Assembly: GCF_001005315.1 (NCBI RefSeq)
Contig: NZ_LBMG01000001.1
Coordinates: forward strand, 124,001-188,000
Source: Kordia jejudonensis
Lineage (GTDB): Bacteria > Bacteroidota > Bacteroidia > Flavobacteriales > Flavobacteriaceae
DNA: 64,000 nt
Direction of reading: 5' to 3'
A program made the translations under genes and the position numbers. The stretch's first letter is position 1. Each line of letters begins with the position of its first letter. Below, piece by piece: positions 1 through 7,330 of the stretch. The notes under the pieces are model-generated. The model worked only from the letters and a program-made list of their open reading frames with translations. It searched no databases and was not told the DNA's origin.

Positions 1-1
1 A

Positions 2-250
2 GAAGTCACACATCAATGCACTTTTTGTAATGAAGATTGGGTTTTATCTTTCCCAGAACGTTCTTGGCGAGGATATTTTTTGCCAGCTACGGAAGCGCCA
101 AAACGAAGAACTCCTTTTGTTTTTGAATCCAATTCAACTAAAAAAAGTCCAAATTGCGGGTGTTGTTTGGGAATGATTTTTTTGGTAATCGCGTTGATTA
201 TTTATGTGATTTACAGCTTTTTTGACTTTTTGATTGATTTGATATTTTAA
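2..250 (+). CDS. C-terminal part of a small membrane protein (partial)
   Basis: An open frame enters from the left edge and stops at TAA 248-250, giving the last 82 residues. It starts with a CTFC pair, has a second Cys cluster (NCGCC), and then one strongly hydrophobic segment of about 25 residues rich in Ile, Leu and Phe at the very C-terminus. The CxxC pairs suggest a small zinc-ribbon or similar metal site on the cytoplasmic side of a tail anchor. I do not recognise the family. A terminator hairpin follows directly, which supports this as a real gene end. Confidence 0.6.
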   Translation, partial: EVTHQCTFCNEDWVLSFPERSWRGYFLPATEAPKRRTPFVFESNSTKKSPNCGCCLGMIFLVIALIIYVIYSFFDFLIDLIF

Positions 251-252
251 AA

Positions 253-286
253 AAAGTTGCTAGCGAATTACTAACAACTTTCTTTA
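253..286 (+). terminator. Rho-independent terminator of the partial first gene
   Basis: AAAGTTG (253-259) pairs with CAACTTT (275-281), extended by TAG/CTA across one mismatch, and is followed by a short T-rich tail. It starts 3 bases after the stop codon of the first gene. Confidence 0.65.
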
Positions 287-322
287 AATTACTTTTTTTA
301 CAATCTGTATAGATTTGTTATA

Positions 323-620
323 CTAACCTAAGTTCGACGTAAAAATTTAGTTCGATACTTTTCTTTTCCGAAGTATAGCAGGGATTTTCCGTTAAAAATT
401 TTTGAAGCCTTGGAAAAAATTTAGGGAAATTCATGCGGTTTTAGTTTTTTTTCAGAAAGAAAAACTAAAAATACCTCTGGAAAAGTTCCCTTTCTTTTGT
501 TTCTTTTCTTTGGGAAAGCAAAGAAAATGAAAATAAAACACTAAAATGTGTCATTTAGCAAGAAGTTTCTAAGCTCAATCATAAATATGAATTGAATCAC
601 TTATATCGAACTCACGTTAC
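323..620. repeat. MITE-like element with imperfect terminal inverted repeats
   Basis: The stretch is bounded by imperfect inverted repeats of 17 bases (323-339 and 604-620; 13 of 17 match, core AGTTCGA). Inside are two AT-rich hairpins: TTTTAGTTTTT pairing with AAAAACTAAAA (439-470), and TTTTCTTT pairing with AAAGAAAA (504-527). No coding frame is visible. This fits the non-coding interspersed repeats common in flavobacterial genomes; mobility is an inference. Confidence 0.45.
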
Positions 621-621
621 A

Positions 622-762
622 CTAGAGAATATCATCGTCTCCAGCTCTGTATTCCACAACTTCAACTTCGGTATCTGATCCACCTCCGTTTATTGTGTAA
701 ATGTTAATTGCTATTTGTTTTTTTTCCAAATTTTTAATGTCTGTAAGATGTTGCTTTTTCAT
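622..762 (-). CDS. GG-motif micropeptide, possible RiPP precursor (46 aa)
   Basis: This short minus-strand ORF encodes 46 residues starting MKKQHLTDIKNLEKKQ. A hydrophobic stretch (AINIYTI) leads to NGGG, and an acidic tail SDTEVEVVEYRAGDDDIL follows. The basic N-terminal half, the Gly-Gly site and the short distinct tail fit a peptide with a leader cut after a double glycine. The neighbouring ORF at 979-1116 ends its leader in RGG and also has a TEVVEY tail, so the two are paralogues on the same strand, which supports translation. There is no Cys, so a lanthionine product is excluded; the acidic tail could suit ester or amide macrocycles. No modifying enzyme is seen nearby. Confidence 0.55.
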   Translation of the reverse strand: MKKQHLTDIKNLEKKQIAINIYTINGGGSDTEVEVVEYRAGDDDIL

Positions 763-978
763 AATTTTTTGTTTTATTAATAACTATACCAATTCTACTA
801 TAAAAAGCAACTTCGTATCCAGAATCGCATTTTATAGTAGCGTTGGTATTACTCATTGTTTCAAATGTAATTATTAAACCATTAAAATTTTACTGACACG
901 GTGTGCAATACGTCTTTTTGTACCCAAACGTCTCAATTACCTTTATATGATGTTCAGTATTTGTTGTATTTGGGAAGC

Positions 979-1116
979 TTAAGTGTTGTTTCCTTGATAT
1001 TCTACAACTTCAGTTTCAGAAGTCATGCCAGACATGCCGCCTCTTATTTGAATTGTTTGATGTACAATTTGAACTTTTTCTTCTTTGCTGATTCTTGTGA
1101 TACTACGTTTTTTCAT
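979..1116 (-). CDS. GG-motif micropeptide, paralogue of the 622-762 peptide (45 aa)
   Basis: This minus-strand ORF encodes 45 residues starting MKKRSITRISKEEKVQ, then a hydrophobic segment VHQTIQI, RGG, and the tail MSGMTSETEVVEYQGNNT. The layout (basic leader, hydrophobic stretch, double glycine, TEVVEY tail) repeats that of the peptide at 622-762, although the nucleotide sequences have diverged, which argues for selection at protein level. It lies upstream of its paralogue on the same strand and could be co-transcribed. Its role (RiPP, quorum peptide or other exported peptide) is not decidable from the window. Confidence 0.55.
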   Translation of the reverse strand: MKKRSITRISKEEKVQIVHQTIQIRGGMSGMTSETEVVEYQGNNT

Positions 1117-1516
1117 GATGAATGTTTTTAAAAGGTTATAAAGTACTTAACACCCTTAAAGATAACAAATTGAATATCAGCATTCAAAAAAACTTTTACT
1201 GCAACTATTGGAGCTACTTTAGTAAAACTATACATATGTTTAATTTTCTTCTTTTCTTGCACTCATAATACGATGCTTGTTTTTTGAAAAAATAACTTTT
1301 TTCAACGCTTATTTAACTTAATTTTTAGTTAAAATGCTACGTCTACAAAAAAACATCTACGCTTATAAACTATAGGCTGTTTTCAAAAAAGCATTCTGTA
1401 CTTTTAAACTAAGTACTTCAATCTTAAAAAATAAAAAACAACTTTCTAAGGACAGTTTTTCAATTTCATTTTATGTAAATGACACACTCGCTATGAAAGG
1501 AACTTAAAGAATAATT
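1117..1516. other. Gene-free AT-rich spacer
   Basis: This gap separates the minus-strand micropeptides from the plus-strand toxin gene. I see no convincing ORF or strong hairpin, and no clean TAnnTTTG box with a spaced -33 element for either gene. It presumably carries both divergent promoters. Confidence 0.4.
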
Positions 1517-4174
1517 ATGGTAAATATAAATTTATTAACTACATATCTAAATCCTAAAAAGTATGATGCTTATAGTAGGCATAAGGATACACATTATTTA
1601 ATTCGAATTGATAGTGATTTTCTAGATGAAGAGCAGTTTTCTTTTTCAAAGAATGTAACCAAAATTATTCGAAAAGGTTCTCCAGTTGCAGAAGATTTAG
1701 GTGGTGGATTTCTCCCCATCAACATTCAGTATCCACTCGTTGTAACAAGAAATGGGGATGAAGTTGATTATTATTTTAAAAGAATACGAAATGGCGAAAC
1801 TACTTATATAAGTTTAGAGCATGTTTTAATTCCTAACACAAGTTCTGACGAAAGTTATTTTCTACCGTATGATAATTTAACTTTCATTCCTATTGAATTA
1901 CAACATTTACATTATTATCATGTTGAACAACAAAAAATATATTCTGTTGAAATTGCACTCCCCGAAATAAAGATTTTTGGACATAAAACACTAGACTATA
2001 ATCCTAAGGATTTAGGAGGACTTACAAATGGAGAATACCAACTAGACTACAAAAACGCTAGTGGTTATAGAAATACGCCTATTGAAGTGATGCTTGGGGA
2101 ATTGCTTCTAGAGCAATCTAAAGAAGAGTATAAAAAGCGAATTATAAATTTGAGTCTTTACAAAGAAGCTGGGGAAATATATTGGTATCCAAAAATCATA
2201 AAAGAACAAGGGAAAATTACGCTATATTATGAATACCACAAATTGCTTAATGATCATTTTGAAATCCCTATCACTAACGGACGTTTCCAACCTGCAATAA
2301 AACTCACATTTAATCATTTAGAAGGCTTTTTAGCATTTATGGAACTTACTTATTTTAGAAATGGTGTGTCTCCATTAGATATATGGGAAGGTACTAATTT
2401 TAGAAAAAGAGATTGCTTTAAAAAATATGTTGAAATTGTTACTGAAGAACTCGAAATTAGAACTAACAACATTAAATCTAAGTTTTCTATTGTTGGAATA
2501 CTAGTCATCATCTATTATATTCCATTAGATTTCTTTATCAAAGAGCAAAATTTGTTTAGAGATAAAAAAAACAGGAATATATTACTAGGAGAAAGATTTA
2601 TTTGGTTTGCTATAGATAGTGTTATAAAGTTTCCTATCACAAATATAACAGTGAATGTTGAAGATATTACAATAAAATTATTCGAAATTTTACAACTTAT
2701 TCAACAACATAAGAATATAGAAAACAACGAAAAAAATGATTATTTGCTAGATAAATTACTTTCCAAAACATATGAAGGACGTAGTTATCTTATCACTTTC
2801 TATCATAAGATGAACACAAATAATTTTGTTCGCTACAACTATTTTATTTACAAAATATGGAGAAAGAGTTCGTATTTCAAACGTGATCATGAAGTGTACA
2901 AAAACACTTCATATTATACTAAAATAACAAAGAAAGAGGAAAAGAAAGAGCCCTGGAAAATGCTTCCATATAAATCTAATAAAATAATTGGATTTCATAC
3001 AAGTAATACTGACGTAGTATTCGACGAAAATGATAATATCGTTTTTACTCCTGATATACATTGGTCTGATGAACTTTATGGGGCTTTCTTCCCTGAAAGT
3101 GCAGATGATGTTACTGCACTAATAGAAGGGAATTGGCAACTTACATACCACCCATTATATCCAGTTTCATTACCTAATCCTACAGATAAAGATGCTATAA
3201 AATTGCAAAAAATATCGCCTGCTCTGCTAATAAAAGCTAGTGAAGACAAAGCGTTTTGGAACAATGTTGGCACAACTGTTTCTTATACATTTGACATACT
3301 GACATCACTTTCAGGGTTTGGAAATCTAGCGAAGTTTCGCCACTTAGCAAGAATTGCTGATGCAGCTGATATAATAAAAAATGGGATTCGACTCAAAAAC
3401 ACATTTTATGTATATAAAGCTGCCAAAGGAGTTGCTGCTGCTATTGAAATTTCAAGTGGAACAATCAACATCCTCTTAAAAATAACAGGATTAGAAGATA
3501 CTGAGTTTGGAAGAGCCTTAACAAATTTCTTATTTTGGTTAGAAATGCTTACTTTATCAGTAGACCTTACAGATGCAATTTCTGGAGGTTTAAAAATTAA
3601 TGCCAAGATTATATCTAAAGAATCTGATCTGTTAGCAAAAAAACTTGATGAGTTTGTTGCCGCAAAACAAATTGATGAAGCGGATAAGGCAAGAATTTTA
3701 GATGAGATTTCTGAAATAGCTGGTAAAAATAAAAAAGCAAAAAGTATTTGGCATGTTAATAGGAATATTTATACCGGCGAGGTAAAAGGAAGTTATAATT
3801 GTGTAAACTGTGCTTTAGCTGTTGATAGAACACTTGCAGGATTACCAACATCAGCCGTTACTTTTACAATAAGAAAAAGATGGAAAGGCGGAAAATATGT
3901 AAATACAATATCTTACAAAAAAGGAACAAGTATAAAAGTTCTTGAAAAAGAATATGGAAGAAAATTTATATTAAATATGAGACCTAAAGAAATAAGACAA
4001 ACTCTAAAACTAGGACAGCGTGGGATAGTTTATGGCAAGATAAATGGACGAAATTCAGGGCATGTATTTAATGTCCTTAATGAAAATGGTGTTGTTAAAT
4101 TTTTAGATGGCCAAACAGGAAGAAAAGCAAATTTAATATATGATGAATATCGTTTTTTACCAACAAATTTTTAA
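1517..4174 (+). CDS. Polymorphic toxin with C-terminal papain-fold (Tox-PL-like) domain
   Basis: An 885-residue protein with no signal peptide. Roughly residues 1-560 are beta-rich, charged and not recognised. Residues 580-700 form a hydrophobic, Ala/Gly-rich helical stretch typical of the region before a toxin domain. The last 130 residues carry the papain-fold triad pattern: NCVNC at 761-765 (candidate nucleophile C762), H849 in SGHVFN, and D864 in LDGQTG. That set matches papain-fold toxins, which include glutamine deamidases and peptidases, so the likely action is modification or cleavage of a host-cell protein. The immunity-like gene starts 11 bases downstream. No RHS, PAAR, VgrG or T9SS signal is visible, so the export route is unknown. 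Confidence 0.75.
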   Translation: MVNINLLTTYLNPKKYDAYSRHKDTHYLIRIDSDFLDEEQFSFSKNVTKIIRKGSPVAEDLGGGFLPINIQYPLVVTRNGDEVDYYFKRIRNGETTYISLEHVLIPNTSSDESYFLPYDNLTFIPIELQHLHYYHVEQQKIYSVEIALPEIKIFGHKTLDYNPKDLGGLTNGEYQLDYKNASGYRNTPIEVMLGELLLEQSKEEYKKRIINLSLYKEAGEIYWYPKIIKEQGKITLYYEYHKLLNDHFEIPITNGRFQPAIKLTFNHLEGFLAFMELTYFRNGVSPLDIWEGTNFRKRDCFKKYVEIVTEELEIRTNNIKSKFSIVGILVIIYYIPLDFFIKEQNLFRDKKNRNILLGERFIWFAIDSVIKFPITNITVNVEDITIKLFEILQLIQQHKNIENNEKNDYLLDKLLSKTYEGRSYLITFYHKMNTNNFVRYNYFIYKIWRKSSYFKRDHEVYKNTSYYTKITKKEEKKEPWKMLPYKSNKIIGFHTSNTDVVFDENDNIVFTPDIHWSDELYGAFFPESADDVTALIEGNWQLTYHPLYPVSLPNPTDKDAIKLQKISPALLIKASEDKAFWNNVGTTVSYTFDILTSLSGFGNLAKFRHLARIADAADIIKNGIRLKNTFYVYKAAKGVAAAIEISSGTINILLKITGLEDTEFGRALTNFLFWLEMLTLSVDLTDAISGGLKINAKIISKESDLLAKKLDEFVAAKQIDEADKARILDEISEIAGKNKKAKSIWHVNRNIYTGEVKGSYNCVNCALAVDRTLAGLPTSAVTFTIRKRWKGGKYVNTISYKKGTSIKVLEKEYGRKFILNMRPKEIRQTLKLGQRGIVYGKINGRNSGHVFNVLNENGVVKFLDGQTGRKANLIYDEYRFLPTNF

Positions 4175-4185
4175 ATTAAAAAATA

Positions 4186-4536
4186 ATGTATACAAAAGAA
4201 CAAGCACAAACAGTAATGCAAGAGTATGTAGATTTTATCATCAAAGATATTCTATGGAATGAAGAAGAGGAAAGTGATATTATCATATATGAAAATGCAA
4301 CAGAAGAATTCGATTTTGGTTGGATTTTCTGCTATGATGTTAGAGATTCTAAAAAAAATTCTCCACTTGTTGGCAACGGCCCTGTAATTGTAGAAAAAGA
4401 AACATTAGACACATATGAAATGCATACGGCATATTCCTATGAGGATAATATTAAAATGTATCTTGAAGATAAAATGAAACTCGGAAAATTAGAAAAAGAT
4501 GAAGACGGTTTTTGGGATATTGTGAATTTGAAATAG
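4186..4536 (+). CDS. Imm35-like immunity protein
   Basis: A 116-residue acidic cytoplasmic protein. The sequence EFDFGWIFCYD near residue 42, followed by LVGNGPVIVEK near residue 64, is the signature layout of the Imm35 family (FGW..F followed by GNGP.IV). Imm35 proteins are encoded directly next to polymorphic toxin genes and neutralise them by binding. It starts 11 bases after the toxin stop codon and is followed by a terminator, so the two form a closed toxin-immunity unit. It presumably binds the papain-fold domain of the upstream protein in the cytoplasm. Family assignment is from motif recognition only. Confidence 0.75.
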   Translation: MYTKEQAQTVMQEYVDFIIKDILWNEEEESDIIIYENATEEFDFGWIFCYDVRDSKKNSPLVGNGPVIVEKETLDTYEMHTAYSYEDNIKMYLEDKMKLGKLEKDEDGFWDIVNLK

Positions 4537-4558
4537 TCAACTACAGATAACACAAGTA

Positions 4559-4593
4559 AAAACCCACTCAACTCATAAAAGTGATGTGGGTTT
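4559..4593. terminator. Bidirectional terminator between immunity gene and SulP gene
   Basis: AAACCCAC (4559-4566) pairs with GTGGGTTT (4586-4593), with A-rich and T-rich flanks on the two sides. It lies in the convergent gap and can serve both genes. Confidence 0.6.
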
Positions 4594-4615
4594 TAGCATA
4601 TATCATATATGACTC

Positions 4616-6481
4616 TCAATGAACCGTATCTTCTACATTTACTTTAATCCATTGCAAACAATTTTCAAAATTGTCAAAGCAATCTGCTTCTGGAATTAAA
4701 TCTGGAATGATATCAATACGTTCCATCATGTAGCGCGGTTGTGTCGGAATGTCTACAAATAATACTTTTCGGTCGTCACTTTTTAAATCAACTAAGATGT
4801 CTTCCAACGCATACAATCCTGATTGATCAATGTATTGCATTCTTTCCATACGAATGATGACAGTACGTGCCGTTTCGGGCAACTGCTTCGCCAATGCTTG
4901 AATTTCACTAGTAGAACCAAAAAATAATGGACCCTTGATATGTTTGATGAATACTTCTTCTTTTAAATTCTCAGGAAAATCAATTTCGTCATCCCAAGCT
5001 TCTTCCCGTAAGGTTTTAATGTCTGAACCATTTGCCGTAATGTCTCCAATTTTCTTCATAAACATCAACGAAGCGATGATCAATCCAATACCAACTGCAT
5101 AGATTAAATCCCAAAATGTAGACAATCCAAGTACAATGAGCATGATTAGTACTTCTGAGCTCAATCGTATTGGTCCCAATTTGATGTCTTTTGGCAAACT
5201 TGGAATGGCTTTTAGTCCTTTATAATCCATTACACCAATACCAACTGTAATTAAAATCCCTGCTAAAACTGCCGCTGGAATTTGTGAAGCTACAGGTCCA
5301 AGTGCTAAGAGAATTATCAATAATAATACACCTGCAATCATTCCTGATAAACGCGTTTTTCCACCAGAATTGATATTTACAACCGTACGAATGGTTGCTC
5401 CAGCGCCTGGAATTCCTCCAAAAATGGCTCCAATGGCATTTCCAATTCCTTGTCCAACCAACTCTTTATTTGGTTTGTGCTTCGTTTTGGTCATATTGTC
5501 CGCCACCACACTTGTCAATAACGAATCAATAGCGCCCAAAAGTGCTAAAGTTAATGCCGTAAAGATGTAAGGTGTAATGTTTCCAAAGCTAAATTCGGCA
5601 AATATTTCCATTTTGGGCAATGGGAAATCTCCTGTAATTTTTTCAATCGGTTTGTACTGTAAACCAAAACCATATGCAATTCCCGACATGACGACGAGTG
5701 CTACTAATGTACTCGGAATTGCTTTCGTAATCCGCTTGAATCCGTAAATAATGACAATAGTAAAAAAGGCTAAAATAAGTTCTAACCAATTGATATTTTT
5801 CAACGCACGCGGCAATACTTTTAACGCGCCAATAACTCCTGAAGCATTGTTTTTTGCCAGCACACGCGATTCTCTAAGAATATCATCTTGTGTAATTTCT
5901 TTTCCACGCTTTATAGTTTCTTCAAAGTTTTCTAAGACCAAAATCCCTTCTTTTTGCTCTTGTTTTAGAATGTCTTCTAGGATAACTTCTTCTGCTTGTG
6001 ACTTAAAATTGCTTACATATTGCATATCTTCTTTTGGGTAATATCCAAGCGAAGGCAGAATTTGTGTGATAAGAATGATGACACCAATTGCCGTCATAAA
6101 TCCTGAAACTACAGGATACGGAATGTATTTTATGTAAGCACCCAAACCAATAGCGCCCAAACCAACTTGCATGATTCCTGCCAAAAGAAATACCGTTAAA
6201 ATAGCAGGCATTGCTTTTTGTGTATCGCCTCCGTTTGCGGCAATAATTCCTGCAATAACAACCATACTTACGGCTGTCATTGGTGCTGTTGGTCCCGAAA
6301 TTTGTGTGTTGGTTCCTCCAAATAACGCGGCAAAGAAACTGATGAAAATCGCTCCGTACAGTCCAGCACTTGGTCCTAATCCTGAGGAAACTCCAAAAGC
6401 TAACGCTAGCGGTAACGCAACAATTCCGGCAGTTATTCCTCCAAAAGCATCGCCTTTTAGATTAGCGAATAGGTTTTTCAT
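4616..6481 (-). CDS. SulP-family anion transporter with STAS domain
   Basis: A 621-residue inner-membrane transporter. Residues 1-150 and 220-490 contain the hydrophobic SulP core with Gly/Ala/Pro-rich helices (GGITAGIVALPLALAFG at the N-terminus; GGIPGAGATIRT in the middle). Residues 505-610 form a cytoplasmic STAS domain (GPLFFGSTSEI, IDQSGLYALEDI). SulP proteins move sulfate, bicarbonate or dicarboxylates; in marine bacteria many are sodium/bicarbonate symporters, but substrate cannot be told here. A charged insert of about 60 residues (about 155-215) enlarges one loop. It sits 77 bases downstream of batE on the same strand and may be read with it. The ATG start fits the family N-terminus. 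Confidence 0.85.
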   Translation of the reverse strand: MKNLFANLKGDAFGGITAGIVALPLALAFGVSSGLGPSAGLYGAIFISFFAALFGGTNTQISGPTAPMTAVSMVVIAGIIAANGGDTQKAMPAILTVFLLAGIMQVGLGAIGLGAYIKYIPYPVVSGFMTAIGVIILITQILPSLGYYPKEDMQYVSNFKSQAEEVILEDILKQEQKEGILVLENFEETIKRGKEITQDDILRESRVLAKNNASGVIGALKVLPRALKNINWLELILAFFTIVIIYGFKRITKAIPSTLVALVVMSGIAYGFGLQYKPIEKITGDFPLPKMEIFAEFSFGNITPYIFTALTLALLGAIDSLLTSVVADNMTKTKHKPNKELVGQGIGNAIGAIFGGIPGAGATIRTVVNINSGGKTRLSGMIAGVLLLIILLALGPVASQIPAAVLAGILITVGIGVMDYKGLKAIPSLPKDIKLGPIRLSSEVLIMLIVLGLSTFWDLIYAVGIGLIIASLMFMKKIGDITANGSDIKTLREEAWDDEIDFPENLKEEVFIKHIKGPLFFGSTSEIQALAKQLPETARTVIIRMERMQYIDQSGLYALEDILVDLKSDDRKVLFVDIPTQPRYMMERIDIIPDLIPEADCFDNFENCLQWIKVNVEDTVH

Positions 6482-6558
6482 GGCTTGTAGTTGGTTTTGG
6501 TGTACTAAAATAGGTGTTTAATGTGAGATATTTCTAACTACTAAAAGTTAGTGTATTT

Positions 6559-7320
6559 TTATAATTCATTGATATCTTCGGCAATAATCCAACCTATTTT
6601 TCCATCAATGAGACGTATTTTTTTCCAATCTGCTACCGTGTCTAAGACTTGTACTTTTGTTCCTTCGTGTAATGTAAATACTGCATCGCTTCGCAAGTTT
6701 GGCTCTGCTTTTACAGTAGTTTCAGCAGCAAATACAATGGCAGGTCTGTCTTGCTGTGCTTTCTCATATTGTTGATACGTGATTGCAATAATTCCCAACA
6801 TAAAAATAAACACGATGAAGCTAATGAGAAAGTAGATTCTTTTCTGTAAGCTTTGATATGAAAATTGATATAATAGGAATGATATTACACAGATAAATGC
6901 CAAAATAACTGCAATCCAAGCCCATTGATTGTATGTAAATGTGCCTGTAATGTTACTCGAAAATTTTGAAAGTTGTGTTTTAGGTAAAGGCTCTATGGCA
7001 TCAATGGTCATGTTTCTTGCGAACGCCAAATTATTTAAAATGTCTTTATCGTTTGGCGACAATTGCAATGCTTTTTCAAAGTAGTAAATACTTGGACCAA
7101 TTACATTGGTTTTGTAGTAAGCATTTGCTAAATTGTAATACAACTCCGCCGAATATTCGCCCGTATCCAAAATAGATTTGTATTGAGTAATGGCTTCTTG
7201 GTATTTTCCTTCGTTGTAGGCATTATTTGCCGAATTGAATACTTCTGTATTTTCTTGTCCAAATGCCAGCGTTAGACTAGAAATGAACGCGAGAAATAGG
7301 TATGTAAGCTGTATTTTCAT
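6559..7320 (-). CDS. batE: BatE: TPR and SH3 domain protein
   Basis: A 253-residue protein with a cleavable signal peptide (residues 1-21, ending AFG). TPR repeats follow at about 25-105 (NSANNAYNEGKYQEAITQY, then LYYNLANAYYKT). Two membrane segments lie around 133-155 and 162-180, and a C-terminal SH3-type domain ends with KIGWIIAEDI. This is the usual layout of BatE, the last gene of the Bacteroidetes aerotolerance (Bat) operon. It begins 10 bases after batD. It probably acts as a periplasmic scaffold for the Bat complex; the biochemical role of that complex is still poorly defined. Confidence 0.85.
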   Translation of the reverse strand: MKIQLTYLFLAFISSLTLAFGQENTEVFNSANNAYNEGKYQEAITQYKSILDTGEYSAELYYNLANAYYKTNVIGPSIYYFEKALQLSPNDKDILNNLAFARNMTIDAIEPLPKTQLSKFSSNITGTFTYNQWAWIAVILAFICVISFLLYQFSYQSLQKRIYFLISFIVFIFMLGIIAITYQQYEKAQQDRPAIVFAAETTVKAEPNLRSDAVFTLHEGTKVQVLDTVADWKKIRLIDGKIGWIIAEDINEL

Positions 7321-7330
7321 CTCTTTCTAA

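Noticed and set aside
734-856. Minus-strand 40-aa ORF (starts MSNTNATIKCDSGYEV) overlapping the first micropeptide
   Set aside because: It overlaps the start of the 622-762 peptide in another frame, lacks a GG site and has no paralogue; chance is as likely.
899-979. Frame reading KVIETFGYKKTYCTPCQ just downstream of the second micropeptide
   Set aside because: It has no start codon; it would need a frameshift from the micropeptide gene, for which there is no sign.
901-1131. Plus-strand 76-aa ORF over the micropeptide region
   Set aside because: It is antisense to the 979-1116 GG peptide, which has a paralogue and a coherent leader-tail layout.
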